A DNA stretch of 64,000 bases from Mesostigma viride (GCA_009746045.1 RPFO01002263.1:1-64000); one strand, 5' to 3'; counted from the first letter of the stretch, positions 44,216-57,200 are shown. Made by a program: numbers and translations. The notes: generated by a model not told the origin, from the sequence alone.

Positions 44216-44535
44216 GTGGTAAAAGTGGGTGGTAAAAAGTGGTAAAAAGTGGTAAAAAGTGGTAAAAAGTGGTAAAAAGTGGTAAAAAGTGGTAAAAAGT
44301 GGTAAAAAGTGGTAAAACGGTGGGAAAACGCTAGGAGAAAAGCAGGTGGTAAAATCATTTTACCACCTTTTACCACCCCTTTTACCACCAAAGTGGTAAA
44401 AAATACCACCAAGTGGTAAAAGCGAGGGTGGTAAAAACACGCCACAAAGTGGTAAAAGTGAGGCCGGTGGTAAAAAGTGGTAAAAAGTGGTAAAAATGAG
44501 GGTGGTAAAAAAATACCACAAAGTGGTAAAAATGA
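44208..44535 (+). repeat. CACTA left subterminal array
   Basis: About ten consecutive GGTAAAAAGT units (44231-44310), then further single copies in both orientations, with some facing each other as hairpins (GGTAAAATCATTTTACC near 44347). In CACTA elements such motifs bind the accessory transposase. Confidence 0.9.
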
Positions 44536-45119
44536 CAGTGATAAAAAAGGGGAAAATGCAGATTTTGCCAGCATTACAACACAAGCACTGTTAAGAACAG
44601 CTTAACAGGCCATCATTCCAAATGGTTTCTTTATTACAAATAATAATACATCCCATTAACAGTTGTCTCTCTTGATTTACAATGAGGATTTAGCCCCACA
44701 TTGGGCGTCTCATCGATACGTTTACACCATTGTGAAATAACACAGGCCGCATCAAGCCCAGCCAATTAATTTACTTCTTCTTCAGGTGTCATCATGATCA
44801 ATGATGCTTCTTTGCCTGAACAAAGCCACACAGTTGCCAGCACTCATGCTCTGGAGGCCTGCAGGCACACAGAGCACCACCATTGAAGAGGACACAAGGG
44901 CAGCAAGGCAGGGGGGGGGGGGCAGTCAGGCACGGCAGATAGTTGTTGCCCAGCAAAACATCCTATGCATGGTGAAATGGGTTATGCCTGTGGGTATGAT
45001 GCATGACCTAGCATGAGAGTGATACATACATGAGTAACAAAAATATACGCACATGGCAATTGGGTGTGACAACACCACATCACTACATAGCTAAAACGTG
45101 CTTCAGAAAAAACATTCCA
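44536..45119. other. CACTA left untranslated region
   Basis: 580 bp between the subterminal array and the stop of the companion gene; contains a run of ten G (about 44911-44920) and no gene. Confidence 0.6.
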
Positions 45120-47364
45120 CTAAATTACCGGATCAGGAGTCTGACTCTGGGACTCCTTTGCTTGCCGCTCCAGCTCAACTTTCCGCTGCGCTTTTGCCAT
45201 CATGGCCTTGAGCGCGGCAAGCTCCAGTTCCGCCTCGGTGAGATCTGGCGCGGAGGGAGCATCGGCAGACGCCGTTGCGGCCGGAGAGCTAGAGGCAGGC
45301 GGGATCGCTGGCGCGGAGGGAGCACCGGCAGACTCCGTTGCGGTCGAAGAGCTAGAGGCAGGCGGGATCGCTGGCGCGGAGGGAGCACCGGCAGACGCCA
45401 TTGCGGGCGAAGGGCTAGAGGCAGGCGGGATCGCTGGCGCGGAGGGAGCACCGGCAGACGCTGTTGCGGCCGGAGAGCTAGAGGCAGGCGGGATCGCTGG
45501 CGCGGAGGGAGCACCAGCAGACACCGTTGCGGTCGAAGAGCTAGAGGCAGGCGGGATCGCTGGCGCGGAGGGAGCACCGGCAGACGCCTTCTCCTTGGGT
45601 GGCGCCCGCGCTCGCTTGGCCGGTACATACTCATCCGACACCTCCTCCTTCTCCTCTGCTGGCCCCCAACTCTCCTTCAATTTCGCACGTGCGCCTCGAA
45701 GGTCGTCGTCAGTGACGTTGCCCAGAAGGACCCACGCATTCTCGTTGCCCTCGGCGTCACCGTAATGCATCGTGGCAAAGTCAACAAACAGCATTTGCGA
45801 GCCCCCATCACGCTCCACAAACCGCGTGCCGTAAGGGGCCTTGAGCTTCGGCTTCACCTCCACCACTTTGCCAGGCTCCCAAACATACGCAGCCGGCCGC
45901 GCCCCATCGCGCTCGTACTTGTACCTTTGTGCCACGAAGGCCCCGTGCAGTGCTTCTCCGAAACCACCAGGGCCCGGTCGCTCTTGAACCACCGCGGTTG
46001 GCAGTAAGGTGCTCAGATAGTGCGCAAGCCCCAAGTCCATGGGACCACTAGGAAGCTTTCGCTTTGCAGCCGGCTTCTTGCTGGCGGGCGGCTTCTTGCT
46101 GGCGGCCGGCTTGTTGCTGGCGGGCGGCTTGTTGACGGCGGGGCGCGACGTGATGGGCTCGAAGACATCTGGCTTGATGGCAGGCACACGAGCAGGCGGG
46201 AGACCATCCGGCATTGGCAGGTCGGCCAGCTTGGGCACCGTAGTGGGCGGCTCCACGGTGTTGTTGGGCACCGGAGGGGACGGCTGCACAGCGTTGCTGG
46301 GCACCGGAGGGGGCGGCATGACAGGCTGCGTGCCAACGGGAGGGGGCGGCGGTACAACCTTCTTGGCCACCGGAGGGGGCGGCATGACAGGCTGCTTGGG
46401 AACGGGAGGGGGCGGCGGTACAACCTTCTTGGCCACCGGAGGCGGCGGCCTCACATCCGATACCTCCACAGGTGCAGGCGCGTACCCTGCCACTTCCTGC
46501 TCTAACTCCTCCTCAAGGGCTTGGAGCCGAGCTCTGAGTCTCCGAATTTCATCTGCTCGGACGCCTGTGGCATGCTGCACAGGCTTGGCCTCCGGCTTGA
46601 CCTCCGGCTTTACTTCCGGCTTTACTTCCGGCTTGACCTCCGGCTTGGCCGCCGGCTTGGCCGCCGGCTTGGCCGCCGGCTTTGCCGCCGGCTTGGCAGC
46701 AGGAGTTGTCTGCAAGCAGAGGGCGGGGCATGGAATAAGGACGTTAACATTCGGGAAGTCGGTTAGTAGCAGACCTGCGATGAAAGAAAAAACCAAGAAG
46801 CTTGCAGACTCCTGTAGCTAAAGATAGCGTTATTACCTTTGGCATGTTGGTCACGTCGCTTAGCGCTTTGGTATTTTCCTTCACGTCATCATCCTCGTCC
46901 TCGGCAAAACTCTGCCTCTTTTTTAAGCTGGAGTTGCTTAGCCACCGGCTCAGCTCCTTTTTTACGAATTCTTCAACACTTAGGGCTTTGGGTTTGGAGC
47001 CCTTGGGCTTCTGGGCGGTGAGCTCACCAGTCGTCGGGTCTACCACCCAGCATGATGCCTCATACTTATCCAGCTCGGCACGGTTGTCGTCAGCCACACA
47101 TGTTTCTAGAAAGTTTATGCAGCTCTTCTTTACCCGGTTAATGAGAGCATCCACCATGGCGCCATCCTGTTCCTTGAGGACATACCCCTCTACGAGGTAT
47201 GCACGGCCAAAGGTCGTGATTTGAAGTCTTAAGGTCCGCACATATTCCGAGGGAACGACGTTTTGTTTCGGCTTTTCCTCTTCTGTCGCTCTTGCATCAA
47301 ATCGCTCCCACTCCTCAGGACTGCACACGTGAGCTGGTCGTAGCACTGCTACCCTTCTCGGCAT
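45120..47364 (-). CDS. CACTA companion protein (TnpA-like position), two exons
   Basis: Exon 1 is 47364-46837 and exon 2 is 46709-45120. The junction is AAAG/GTAATA ... TTGCAG/ACAAC, phase 0, giving 705 residues. Exon 1 (MPRRVAVLRPAHVCSPEEWE) is globular with a charged end (AEDEDDD). Exon 2 opens with repeats of PAAK then PEVK, a leucine-rich helix (EIRRLRARLQALEEELEQEV), Pro-rich PPPPVAKKVV repeats, AAKRK-type Lys/Ala repeats, a folded stretch around GEALHGAFVAQRYKYERDG, and five 21-residue repeats of SAGAPSAPAIPPASSS type. It is divergent from the transposase gene, as tnpA-like genes can be. No known domain; a DNA-binding accessory protein is an inference from position and basic repeats. 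Confidence 0.75.
45251..45590 (-). repeat. Five 63-bp coding repeats (21 residues each)
   Basis: The GCAGGCGGGATCGCTGGCGC-type unit recurs every 63 bp, coding ASAGAPSAPAIPPASSS-like segments of the companion protein. The opposite strand is also open, which produces long shadow frames. Confidence 0.9.
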
Positions 47365-47826
47365 TTACAACGTTCGGTCGCACACCACCATGCAGATGAC
47401 CAAGGCTGGCTAAGTCCGGAATCCCCCCGTTTTGCGAACGGAGACGGTGCCAACGTATACATGACGCACTGCACCTGCCTCTGTCCGCCGTTGGATTCAG
47501 CAGATCGACGAACCTGGCAGCATCCCGCGCAAAAATTTTTTGAACGTCTTTCGCCAAAAGGCACCAACGGCAGCTACACAAACGGCCGGACCGCACGCCT
47601 CGCGCGGGGCCCGCACGCCCCGCGCGGCTGCGTGCGGATCGGCTAAACTCCGTACTGCTTGGTACAAGTACAGAGGCCTCAGGAGCTAAGGCTGTACCGT
47701 TTCAGTAGACTTCTACCAATGAGCCCGTGACTAACCAACACTACCGTACACTGACCGTAATATCTACCATTTGAATGACTGAGAAAATGTCCGTTTGATC
47801 AAAAGGGATCGACGACATCGAAAGCG

Positions 47827-48129
47827 TTGGCGAGCAGACTCAAACTTGCAACGGGTGACTTAGCGGCTATCACGGCGGCGGGTGGCACCAGAAAGATGGC
47901 GGTCGGTTGCTACCCACCCATGGATACCGGACTCGAGCCGAACACTTACATCGACACACATGCTAGCTGGCCAAATTTCGTGATGTCTCCTTTCCCTTCC
48001 TCCACGGATACCTACATTGTCCAGTTTCATTGGTCATCCTGCAGGCTTCCTGAGTTTTATCGCCAAATTATGTTGGATGCGTTCCTGGAAATGTCGACTG
48101 AGCCGGACTTCATGGTCACGGTTGATTAG
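47827..48129 (+). CDS. Unknown 100-residue ORF between the divergent CACTA genes
   Basis: Frame MASRLKLATGDLAAITAAGG to a TAG at 48127. It lies in the 900-bp gap between the two divergent starts. No domain is recognised; the phrase DTHASWPNFV resembles DTHSSWPAFV in the transposase, so it could be an old partial duplication. It may instead be untranslated leader. Confidence 0.3.
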   Translation: MASRLKLATGDLAAITAAGGTRKMAVGCYPPMDTGLEPNTYIDTHASWPNFVMSPFPSSTDTYIVQFHWSSCRLPEFYRQIMLDAFLEMSTEPDFMVTVD

Positions 48130-48207
48130 TGAGCTGCCAGTGGTCTCACTGGCGCAGACGCCCTAGCGTGGCTCGATTTGTGATCCCGATGGCGACTGGT
48201 TAGCCAC

Positions 48208-48249
48208 GGAGGGCCGGCATTGACCATCAACGGTCGATGCCGGCCCTCC
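48208..48249 (+). promoter_or_regulatory. Strong hairpin just upstream of the transposase ATG
   Basis: GGAGGGCCGGCATTGACC, loop ATCAA-type, then GGTCGATGCCGGCCCTCC. An 18-19 bp GC-rich stem with one wobble ends 15 bases before the ATG at 48265. In the mRNA leader it could slow initiation; it may also be a protein-binding inverted repeat. Confidence 0.65.
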
Positions 48250-48264
48250 ATGTAGAGATTGTAA

Positions 48265-51200
48265 ATGCGTCAAGGACAGACAGTCGATGAATTCATGGCC
48301 GAGGACCCTGACGACGGGTCGGCCAGTGGAGAGGATGCAGCACGCCAGTTTGCTAGAAATTATGACGAAGCAGTGGCCAGAGTCAAGGACGATACGCCAT
48401 TGTACCCGGGATCTGAGAGCAAGGCCTTGATGTTTACATTGCAATTGCTGACGCTAATGGGGGAAAACTCATGCCCTCAGAGCTTTGCTGATGAGCTCTT
48501 CAAGCTGTTGGGAAACGTTCTCCCCGCGGGCAACACTCTGCCCGACAGTATCTGGAAGGCACGGAAAGTGATCAAAGGCTTGGGCTTGGGGTACCGTGTG
48601 TACGATGCCTGCCCATGCGAGGGTTACTTGTACAAGGACAAGATTACTAAGAGCTGCCCTCTTTGCAAGCTGTCGCGCTACGAGACGTACACTGACAGAA
48701 ACGGTGACATCGTCAACTCGCGGAAAGCGCATCGCCAGGTTAGGCACTTCCCCCTGATGGATCGGATTAGGGCCTGGTTCCGAGTCCCGGAAATGGCGGA
48801 AGCCCTTCAGTACGCTGCGAAACATGAAAACAGGGAGCCAGACTCATCCACGCGCGTTGTGGACGGCTTGAAAGGCAGGTTTGCACTTGTTTCTACGCCT
48901 TCTGTTATGCAATGTGTGCCAAAGTATCAAGTTCGAGATTTTTCCTCTTGCGCTTATCTTTTGTTTGTACTGCTCTGATGGATACCTTTCTTTTTACGTC
49001 TGGTGTTTCTTGTGCATGGACCTGTTCGTGCAGACAGCCGTGCCATCCAGCACATAAAGAACAACTGGGACTTTCGCAGCCAGCCGCGGAACACCATCTT
49101 CCTTCTGAATTTTGACGGAGTATGTCCAAGGTCTTTCATGGATACCCACAGCAGCTGGCCCGCGTTTGTTTCCTGTGTCAACTTGCCCGAGTGGGTGATG
49201 GTGAATGGGCGGTTTTGCCCTATGGTGCTTCTTGTGGGCGCCATGAAGGGGAAGGCACCCAAGAACATGACCATTTTTTTGGACTTGATCGCTGAGGACT
49301 TCCTGGTACTGTGGAAGGGGTATTACATTTGTGATGTGACGCTGGACGTGGCGGGTGTTTACACTACGACATTTGTGAGGTCCATTCTTGCTGGCATAAT
49401 TCACGACTACCCGGCATACTCCAAGTCCCTGAACATTCCAGATGCAGGGTACTATCAATGCGTCCTACATGGTGATGAGTGGCGTGGGGTTTTTATCTCA
49501 AATGGCCGTATCGTTCTCCTTGGCAATGACCGCATGTTTCCCGAGGGTGACCCCCGCCGGCCGGCTCACGCTCCTGTTGTTCAGGAGATGGACCATGCTG
49601 GCTACCTGAAGTACTGTGCTACGCTAAAAAAGCAGCCCGAGCCGTTTCTCAAGTTACCGTACTGGGTTCACCTGAAGATCCGTCATTTTATTGACGAGTT
49701 CCATCTGTGTCCCAACAACTTCAAGCGGGTCATTCATTGCACAAGCGGTAATTGCTAAACATTTAATTGTATCATTTCATTGTGATTGTTGCATGCATAC
49801 ATTGACTGTGGCCTATCTGTTCACATGGAAAGCTGATGTAATATTGTTTTTTTTTTTTTTCTGTTTGTACTCCATGCAGGGAAGGCTATGGCGACCGGGT
49901 CACTTCGTGGCAGGCTGAAGGTCCTCGGTCTGAACCCGGAGCTGTGGCGGCCTGATGAAGACCCTCCACCGGAGGGAGACCCACCACCGGAGGGAGACCC
50001 ACCACCGGAGGGAGACCACCAAAGTCCACCGAAGAAAGGCCGCAAGAAGAAGAGGGCGCCAGCACCGCGCCCCGGGTTCCAGCTGACGGCTGAGGAAAAG
50101 GCTGATATCAAGCGTAAGTGTGACATTGGGTTTTTATTTTTCCCGTAATTTGGAAATTTAATATGTAGGACTGACTATGGTCTGTGTGATTTACATTGGA
50201 CTGACTACAGGGGCAGCTCACGTAGGTGGGACAGTGTTCCAACTCCGGTAGGTGGGACAAATTCAGCAAAGCGGGACATGTTCAGGTGTCCCACCTAACT
50301 GAAATTATGTCCCACCTTGTTGAATTTGGAAAAACATGGTGTCCCACCTACCGGCATTTGTGATACAGGTCTGTCTCACCTACCCGAACTTGAAGCTGTG
50401 TCCCACCTAACTGTATGTTTCTATGTGTCCCACCTTCCTGAATGTAGTGGCTACGCACATATGGGCTCTATGTGTCATACTCCTACATATGTTATACATA
50501 CATGTCCCTATTACTCCTATGGGGCATGCTACCTATTCTGCACGTTTGCTCATGGCGTAGGGACACTTGATCTGTGTGCAACCGATAATACGCTGGAAAT
50601 TAAATCAATCAAGTGCAAATATGGTAGTTCTTGCAGATTTGTATGACAACATTGTTATTGTTATATGATGCATGGGGGTGGGGTTAGAACCCCCCACCCC
50701 CACCCCACTTCACCCCACTTCACCCCACTTCACCCCACTTCACCCCACTTCACCCCACTTCCCACCCCCCACCCCACCCCCACCCCCACCCCACCCCCAC
50801 CCCACCCCCACCCCCACCCCCACCATATAACAACAACATAACAACACCACGATAAGAAATGACATCGTGGTGCAGTCGCCACCGCCATCATCAAGGAGAC
50901 AACCTGCGCAGGCCAGAAATCGGGAGAATTCGGGCAATCATGTACAAGACAACAGGCTCCAGGTCAGCCAAGCGCTCGTACGTGCGAAACTTGATGACTG
51001 GGTCTGCAATCGCCATAATCCAAGTGATGCACATGTACAACCACGTCATAACTCGGAAGCTTTGGATTAGGATCATAAAAGATTGACTCAAACAATTACC
51101 GTGCTAGCAAGATGTGGGCAAGAGAATGCATCCATGGTTGTTGTAATGGTGTAAAAAGGGTGCCAGATTTTCAAGTAAGGAATCATGAATAACCATGCCG

Positions 51201-54200
51201 CACCTCATGGCCATGCATATACATGGTGGCAAAAAATTTCACATCATCCACACGGCCATGTGTGTGCCTGCACGTGTATGGTTGTGAAAATTGACAGCAT
51301 TTTTATTATGCACACGCCCATGTATGCATGATTGCCTATGACGTCCACGCAGGTATTAAAATTCACAAGGCCTCGCATTCGATCGTGCTTGCAAAAAACT
51401 GTCCATCAACACAATACGCCTAGCCTGCAGCCTGCATGTAGTGCATGGTTGCACAAAACAGAACTACATGAACACAATGAATGAATGCGCAAACTTTGTG
51501 CCCACACTTGGAATTACCCCAAACTGAACAACGCGGTTATAATGCACATGGCCTCACATTTACTCATGCGAAAACCCTTTAAGCATCAGCACAATGGCCA
51601 TCATGGGGAACCCAGCAACGGGATTCGTGATTGGAAGGATTCTGAATCACGCACCTGTGTTCAGTCATATTTGCAAAGAACCGACATCGGGTTGACCAGA
51701 GCTGACGTCCACGGACCACTCTTCGTCACTGGAATTCCCTTCATTATCCTCAGAACTTGAATCGCTGGGCTCAGAGCTTGAACCAGCTGCGACGTGTAGA
51801 AACTGCCCCGGCTTCTTGGTCGGTAAGAGAATGCCTTTCTGGGTGCGCACCAGCTTCCAAAACTTCTCCGAATCCCCGGAATCTGAAGACCCCCCGGAAT
51901 CTGTTCTTGCCAAAACGGCCTCCGCTTCATTCCCTTGCCGGTTGTGAGTCTCAGAAGCCAAGGATGCAGAAGCTGGTTGTTCTTCCTGGATCACTGTAAG
52001 ACCTGAAGGCGATGCCTTGGTACTTATGTCCTCATCATTTGTAGAGGACGCTAGGTCTGGGGTGGAGTTCAACTCATCATCAACATCAACGCTGGGCTGG
52101 ACCTTCACCGGTGTAGAGGCCCCGGAAGCTGCCTCATAAGCAGCCTCCGAATCTGCCTCTGAACCATGATGAAGCGCTTTAATCCATTGTTTCAAGAAGA
52201 AAAACAAGCTATATTGTACCGCTAGCTGCTCACGTAGTGCAAGTATTTATGCAGTTAACGATACCTGATAATAAAGCCACGTCGAATTATATACAATACG
52301 TATGTGCGGTGTAGTGAAATATAGGTCTTGGTAGTGATATGTGACCACTTGTGTGTATATGTACACAGTACAGTACACCGCCTCACGGGTACTTGGGCTG
52401 TTCCCACACCACGTGGAAGTGGGACGTTTGCGTACTACGTAGCCGTGAAAGTGGGACGGTTCGCGTACCACTTAGCCGTGAAAGTGGGACGGTTCGCGTA
52501 CCACGTAGCCGTGGAAGTGGGCTGTATGCGCCTGTGGGACGGTCTCAACCACAATCTGAGTACGTGGAACAGGTGCCCCACCTTGCCGCGTAGGTGGGAC
52601 AGTCCCATCCAAAATCCGAGTACGTGGAACATGTGGCCCACCTTGCTGCGTATGTGGAACAGTCCCATCCAAAATCTGAGTACGAGGAACAGGTGCCCCA
52701 CCTTGCTGCGTAGGTGGAACAGTCCCATCCAAAATCTGAGTACGTGGAACAGGTGCCCCACCTTGCTGCGTTGAGTTGCTGCGTTGGTGGGACTGGCTCT
52801 TCCAAAATCTGAGTACGTGGAACAGGTGGCCCACCTTGCTGTGTTGGTCGGTGGGCTGTCGCATCCACAATAACCGTACATCAGTACACGTGGCACTGTA
52901 GGCGCCCCACCTTATGAATTCCCCTTCTGCCGGCGTAATTAACATGGTATACTGTAAGGAGGTGAGAGAGGCACACGCTGGCTACGTACAGTACGTTGGC
53001 ACGTGACTTTTGTTAGAGAGTGCTAGTCAGCTGCATCAGTTAATGATCAATTAACTAATTATTGAACACGTGACTGCATCCGTGGTCTGAGGTCTCTAAC
53101 TATATACGGTGAGCCGCTATGGCGAGCGGGTCAGGCGAGCCGGAGTGCAGTCCATCATCCGCAGGGCCAGCTGTCGGCGGCTCGCGTGATGCCCGGCCCC
53201 CGCAGGTCTGGACCTGCAAGCTTTCTTGTGCCGCATGTCACCGAGGACGAGGGAAAAGCAACTACGACAGGCAGGGCTAACCACGGCATCAGAAGCGGGG
53301 CTGGTTAACTCCGACAAACCAGCTGACAAGGGCGAAAAAGTAAGCCGTGCGCCGCGAGATGAAATTACATGTTCAGGGATATGCGCACCAAGCGGAAGAT
53401 TCTGGACGCCTTTCACGAGAGCGGATTGTCGCAGCGCCAATTCTGCAAAACTAGCGACCCCCCCATCCCGATTTCAACCTTCAACCGCATGCTCACAGAG
53501 GAGGCGGCCATCAAGGCTGCAGCAGACAACCCCAAGCTAGCGGGGAAGAAGTGCCCAAGTCGTGTCAGAAACCCGACTACGGCCAAGTTTCCCTTGGTGG
53601 AGAAAGAGGTGGCCACTGAGATTCGCGAGTATCGGAGCAAGGGGTACATGGTCAACCGCGCGCTTGTGCGCGTAAGTTTATTTCCATCATAATTGTCGGT
53701 ATTTTTCCTGCTGCATTTTGTACATGTCGCACTAGTTTGCTGAGTTTCGATTGTTTCATGAGTATGCATGCAGCCCGGCCCCGTGAGAATTTGACGTGGA
53801 AGAGCCGAAAGTATGTAATGGTCTTCTTCGTTGCATGCAGCCAAATGATGCAGCGTAACCACCCAGCAACGGGTGATCATGAATTATGTAAGGGTTGGAA
53901 ACTAGCAGTCTTGCTCATTTCTTGGCGATATCCCAGCTGCCCCCCCTTTATTTGAAAGATATTGCTCATGATGCAAGAAGGCTGGAGCAGTGAAGGCAAC
54001 CTGGGACAAGGCCGGATGTGAGGCAGCTGACGTGGTGGGAAGGGGGGGGCAGCCGACCAGGTGGGGGCAGCAGGGGTCGGCAACCCAGCCGCGGGAGCAC
54101 CACCACCAACGGATCAGGCCACCCGCCCAGCCAAGAAAAAGTCCAAGCCTTCTCTCCCTCCTCTCGAGCTTCCGCCACAGCGCACTGTGGCAAAGCATGC

Positions 54201-57200
54201 CGAGGTGCTGACAACGGCGGACTGGGCCAAATACCAGGTTTTCACCTTGTATGGTGACGGCCTGACGTACTACGGAAACCCTGACCCACAGGACCCGTAT
54301 GCAAAGAAGTATGACAACCACTGGCGCATGGTGGTCAAGTAAGTATCGTTGCATGGGTTGCATGCATTTGGCTCCAAGATATACTGGACCATTTATGTGA
54401 CAAGAATGTACACTCTGTATGTAACTCTGCAAACCCATGCCATGTGTGACTAGGTAGCATGCAGTACATATGTCTACCGCACACATGCGACAGGTCACGT
54501 CGGCATGATCAAATGGGCCAACATATTAGTAGGCGTATGAGCACACACACATCACACATCACACATCGATCACACATCACCCATCACACATCGCACATCA
54601 CACATCACCCATCACACATCACGCGTACATATGCACTGTCACACGCACACGCACCACAACACAGGGACGCACCCCCCACCCCCCACACCCCCACACCCCC
54701 ACCCCCACCCCAACCCCCACCCCCACCACCACCATGTACCGCCGCCGCCGCCGCCACCACCACCACAACAACAACAACCACCACCAACAACAACAACATT
54801 GTACTTCGCATTTGTAATGCATTATTATGGTGTGTGGTTGTGTGTCTTGGCACGTTTCTTATGTGCAGGTACCCTAAACAGCATGAGCAGAAGCGCACGG
54901 AAAGGGTGAAGCAAACGTTTGTGATCGCTGACTACGGAGTCGCATGGTGCCTTGTTGCGATGTAGACTTTTCCCTGTGGGCCCAACTGCCCTTCATGTTT
55001 TTAATATCTGGCCATCATGTTGTAAACGGAGGTATTAGGGTTGCCGGTTGCGTCATTAATAATCGCACCCGCCTGCCGTATTTCTGGCACACCTTGAATA
55101 GGCTAGGTAGGGCTTGCCGTGACCTTTCCGACACAGTTTATATAGCACTGAAACGAGTGCAGACAGTATAGCTGAAACTAGCGCATTATAGGTGTTACAC
55201 ATCCATGCCACACAACTCGGTGGGACATGTCCCACCAACCTGTGTTTTGTATGTGTATGAACATGTGTCCCACCTACATGTAATTGAAAATTTGCCTGTC
55301 CCACCGACCTGAATTTTGAACATGTAACTGTCCCACCACACTGAATTTTGAAAGCTACCCTGTCCCACTTACATGAATACCTGAAACATGGCTGTTCCAC
55401 GTACCTGAACCTGGTGTCTCTCCTAGGTGAAAAGTGTTCCACTCGCGTCCCACCTACGTGAGCTGCCCCTGTATTTTTTTCGGCTGTCGTGTTACTACTA
55501 TGTGTTATTTTTTTGCGTGTGGTTGTAATGCGCAGGTCTCGATGACATCATGGCGCATAGCCTACCCGACTACTTCACCGGCCGGATCAGTGGCTTGCTC
55601 TGCGATGCGAAGAGTACTGAAAAATCCAAGACGCGTGACAAGATCCTCTACTTTTGCAAGCGACTCCCGACCATCTTGCGTGGGCGGTTAGATGACGATG
55701 CACGGCAAGCATTTCTCCTTCAATCAGCGGCCTGGGACTTTGTGTTTTCTAGCGGCCCGGCGACTCAGCAGCAGTTGGATGACTGCGGCGAGATGTTTTT
55801 GCTTGCTGCTGTGGCGATGGAGCGTATAGCGCCAGCGTCTGAGATGGCAAAATCTGTTCATATGATGGCCCACCTGGCCCAGCAAATCCCCTTGTTGGGT
55901 CGATGTGACACCCGCACCATGGCGTCGGGCGAGCGGATGATGGGGGCCATCACGAAAGCTAAGCTGTCCAACGTCAATGTGGAGTGCTCCATGGACGGAG
56001 CATATCGCAAGTCTGAGGCGCTGACCCATCTGGCCTATCACATGGTGAAAACCGGGATGGTAAGTACACGCTAGTGACCGATTTTTTTTTTTAATTAATG
56101 GATTTGTGTGCAGATTTAGTGTTATGTACGCGCTCCTTGTGGCACGGTCTTGTGCTGCATGCAGCTAATTTCTGTGCATATTTGTGTGCGCTGCTTGCAA
56201 TGTCTTGTTTGCTTTCTTTTTTTTCTTTCAGCCAAAAGACCGCTACTACATCTGGGACGTCATCCACGCAGACCCGTCCAAGAAGGTCGAGTTGGGGGGC
56301 GCAGCCGCAAGAATTTCTACACTTTCACCGCCGCGGAATCTGATGAAGTGGGCGCGATTTTGTTGGAGTATGCGCTGCCCAATGCGGAGTACAAAGATCC
56401 CGAAGTCAACGGCGATGAGGCCTACTGGTAAGACGCCGCTGTCCTATTATTGTAAGTTGCTATTCTTTGAGCTGATTTTCTTTCAGTATAGGGAACTTCA
56501 TCTGATTTCCAAGGACTACTGCCGTTATTCTAATTTTTTTTTTCTTGCATTGCTATCTTGCTTTGTATACGATGTGCATGCAGGCGGCCCTTGTGCAGCG
56601 ACCTCTCATGGCTCAAAGACTGGATCGGACTCAACCAGCAGCCGCTGGTCCCGGAGCTTGTCCAGGCTGCAGCAGCCGGCGTGCAGCTCAAGGCTGAGGA
56701 GTATGATAGGGTGCACTTGTACGGTTTCAATTACCGGACAAAAGAAGCTGACAGGAAGCAAGCATGGCGGACTGCAAACTGTGGTGTAGCCTACCATAAG
56801 GAGGGAAGCAGCACTCAGTACGGCTACCTGACCCACATTCTCGTGGCAAAGCTGGTGCAGCCGGTGGGGCAGTGGACTCAACAGCTTGTGCTGAGAGTAG
56901 AGCTTTTCGATGCATCGGAGGTGGCTTACATTCGGGATCAACGCTTGGTGTTGGTCCGCAGCGCCGAGGCACCACGCACGGCAAAGCTAGTGTGGCCAAC
57001 ATCTGTTAGCTCTGTTGGGTTTGTGCTGGACCCACGGCATCAGCCCCAGCTTTCGGTCATTCACTGCAAGCTGCCCCGTCACCTGGCAACCGGGTGGGCT
57101 TTGGAGAACGAGTTTTTCCAAAGCACGGCGACAAGGTGGCAGGAAGACATCAGGTACTTCCCACCTGAGCCGCCCGCTGAACGGCCGCCCGCTGAACCGC

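Larger units (their letters stand above)
50208..55471 (+). mobile_element. Pogo-like TIR element nested in transposase intron 3
   Basis: Ends CAGGGGCAGCTCACGTAGGT (left) and the exact complement (right), 25-bp TIRs, flanked by TA on both sides (50206-50207, 55472-55473). CAG-starting ends, a TA target and a CENP-B/Tc5-like helix-turn-helix gene inside suggest the pogo branch of Tc1/mariner. No DDE catalytic domain was found, so it may be non-autonomous. Subterminal GTCCCACC/GGTGGGAC motifs lie at both ends (50225-50460 and 55215-55460). It sits wholly inside an intron whose splice sites and phase (C/GT) still fit. Confidence 0.8.

Noticed and set aside
45030-46007. Long plus-strand frame of 325 codons (Arg/Gly repeats)
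   Set aside because: Antisense shadow of the repeat-rich minus-strand companion gene; composition follows the 63-bp units.
48871-49037. GC-AG splice (AAAG/GCAGGT) for transposase intron 1
   Set aside because: Possible and in frame, but a canonical GT-AG choice (CAG/GTTTGC ... ACAG/CCG) also keeps the frame and is simpler.
50208-55471. Nested element as hAT (CAGGGG ends)
   Set aside because: The 8 bases on each side (ACTGACTA and TATTTTTT) do not match; only TA is shared.
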